This document shows positions 63,669 to 64,000 of a DNA stretch of 64,000 nt, in pieces (positions within the stretch are counted from its first letter, which is position 1; every line of letters begins with the position of its first letter). The notes under the pieces were generated by a model. The model worked only from the letters and a program-made list of their open reading frames with translations. It ran no database searches and was not told the origin of the DNA. Both the position numbers and the translations under genes were made by a program. Location of the stretch: NCBI RefSeq assembly GCF_002584535.1, contig NZ_NUOT01000013.1:62001-126000 (forward strand), in the 5' to 3' direction. Source of the DNA: Bacillus cereus. Lineage in GTDB: Bacteria; Bacillota; Bacilli; Bacillales; Bacillaceae_G.

Positions 63669-64000
63669 TTACGCTAACGCTGCTGCTTGCTCCTGCTGAT
63701 CTACAGGGACTACAGCGTCCGTTAATGCTTTCTCTAATTCAGCTGTGTATTTCATTTGTTCTTCTTTACTCCAGCCTAATTTTGCCGCCATATATGCAAT
63801 TACTGCTTCTTTCCACTCATATACCCAGTGAATATTGAAGAATACAGCTCCTCTGCGGCGTACGAAGAAGTCAACAGGTTTTGCTGTCATTTCATAGTCC
63901 ATTGCGTATACAAGCGGTACAAGCACGTCTAACGGCATGTTATATTCTTTTGCATCTGCTTTCAATCCTTTTGCTAAGCTAAAGAGAACATCAACGTTAG
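63669..64000 (-). CDS. glpD: Aerobic glycerol-3-phosphate dehydrogenase, C-terminal part (runs off right edge)
   Basis: The frame is open from base 64000, where it reads NVDVLFSLAKGLKADAKEYN, to the stop at 63669, about 109 residues. KPVDFFVRRRGAVFFNI and YEWKEAVIAYMA are typical of the C-terminal domain of GlpD, the FAD enzyme that oxidises sn-glycerol-3-phosphate to dihydroxyacetone phosphate at the membrane. The FAD-binding N-terminus lies outside the window. The TTG at 63965 is not a real start. Confidence 0.88.
   Translation of the reverse strand, partial: NVDVLFSLAKGLKADAKEYNMPLDVLVPLVYAMDYEMTAKPVDFFVRRRGAVFFNIHWVYEWKEAVIAYMAAKLGWSKEEQMKYTAELEKALTDAVVPVDQQEQAAALA

Overview
The window looks like a chromosome segment of the Bacillus cereus group (B. 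cereus/thuringiensis sensu lato). This rests on the gene order hemY-hemH-hemE, pbpF, hmoB, ecsABC, hit, yhaH, hpr, yhaI, prsA, glpD, on AT-rich Firmicute DNA with strong AGGAGG-type ribosome binding sites, on B. cereus-like protein sequences, and on dispersed intergenic repeats of the bcr type. No tRNA, rRNA or CRISPR array was seen.

Region 1 (1-35.4 kb) is a nonribosomal peptide cluster. Reading leftward it runs kamA (lysine 2,3-aminomutase), type II thioesterase, sbnA-like synthase, NRPS-1 (C-A-T), an RsgA-family ribosome GTPase, NRPS-2 (three C-A-T modules), NRPS-3 (C-A-T, C-FkbH-VOC-T, C-A-T-TE), a polytopic M28 peptidase, an Sfp-type phosphopantetheinyl transferase, an SbnI-like serine kinase and an MFS exporter cut by the window edge. 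sbnB lies just outside on the other strand, beyond a decayed IS1182-type transposase. SbnI, SbnA and SbnB together form the L-2,3-diaminopropionate (Dap) pathway known from staphyloferrin B. Two adenylation domains have nearly identical diamino-acid-like pocket codes, so Dap is probably used twice. KamA would offer beta-lysine, and the FkbH domain a glyceryl-type unit. The order of domains predicts a seven-unit product released by the terminal TE. I do not recognise the product. The ribosome GTPase inside the operon suggests that the product acts on the 30S subunit and that RsgA is the self-protection factor (inference).

Region 2 (35.4-43 kb) is mixed: an orphan membrane permease, a secreted nuclease, a deletion scar joining a RelA/SpoT fragment to a 2'-5' RNA ligase fragment, a DUF4352 lipoprotein, repeat-rich spacers, and a divergent SDR/LysR pair.

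Region 3 (43-64 kb) is ordinary Bacillus backbone: haem synthesis (hemEHY), haem degradation (hmoB), a class A penicillin-binding protein (pbpF), two paralogous pairs of PH-domain membrane proteins (ydbS/ydbT-like) flanking a likely spore protein and a C1q-like protein, the ecs ABC transporter, hit, yhaH, the regulator hpr, yhaI, prsA, and the C-terminus of glpD. Less ordinary items here are a probable noncoding transcript with four GGGGTGTC-type repeats between ecsA and hit, a structured prsA leader, and a very short membrane peptide gene.
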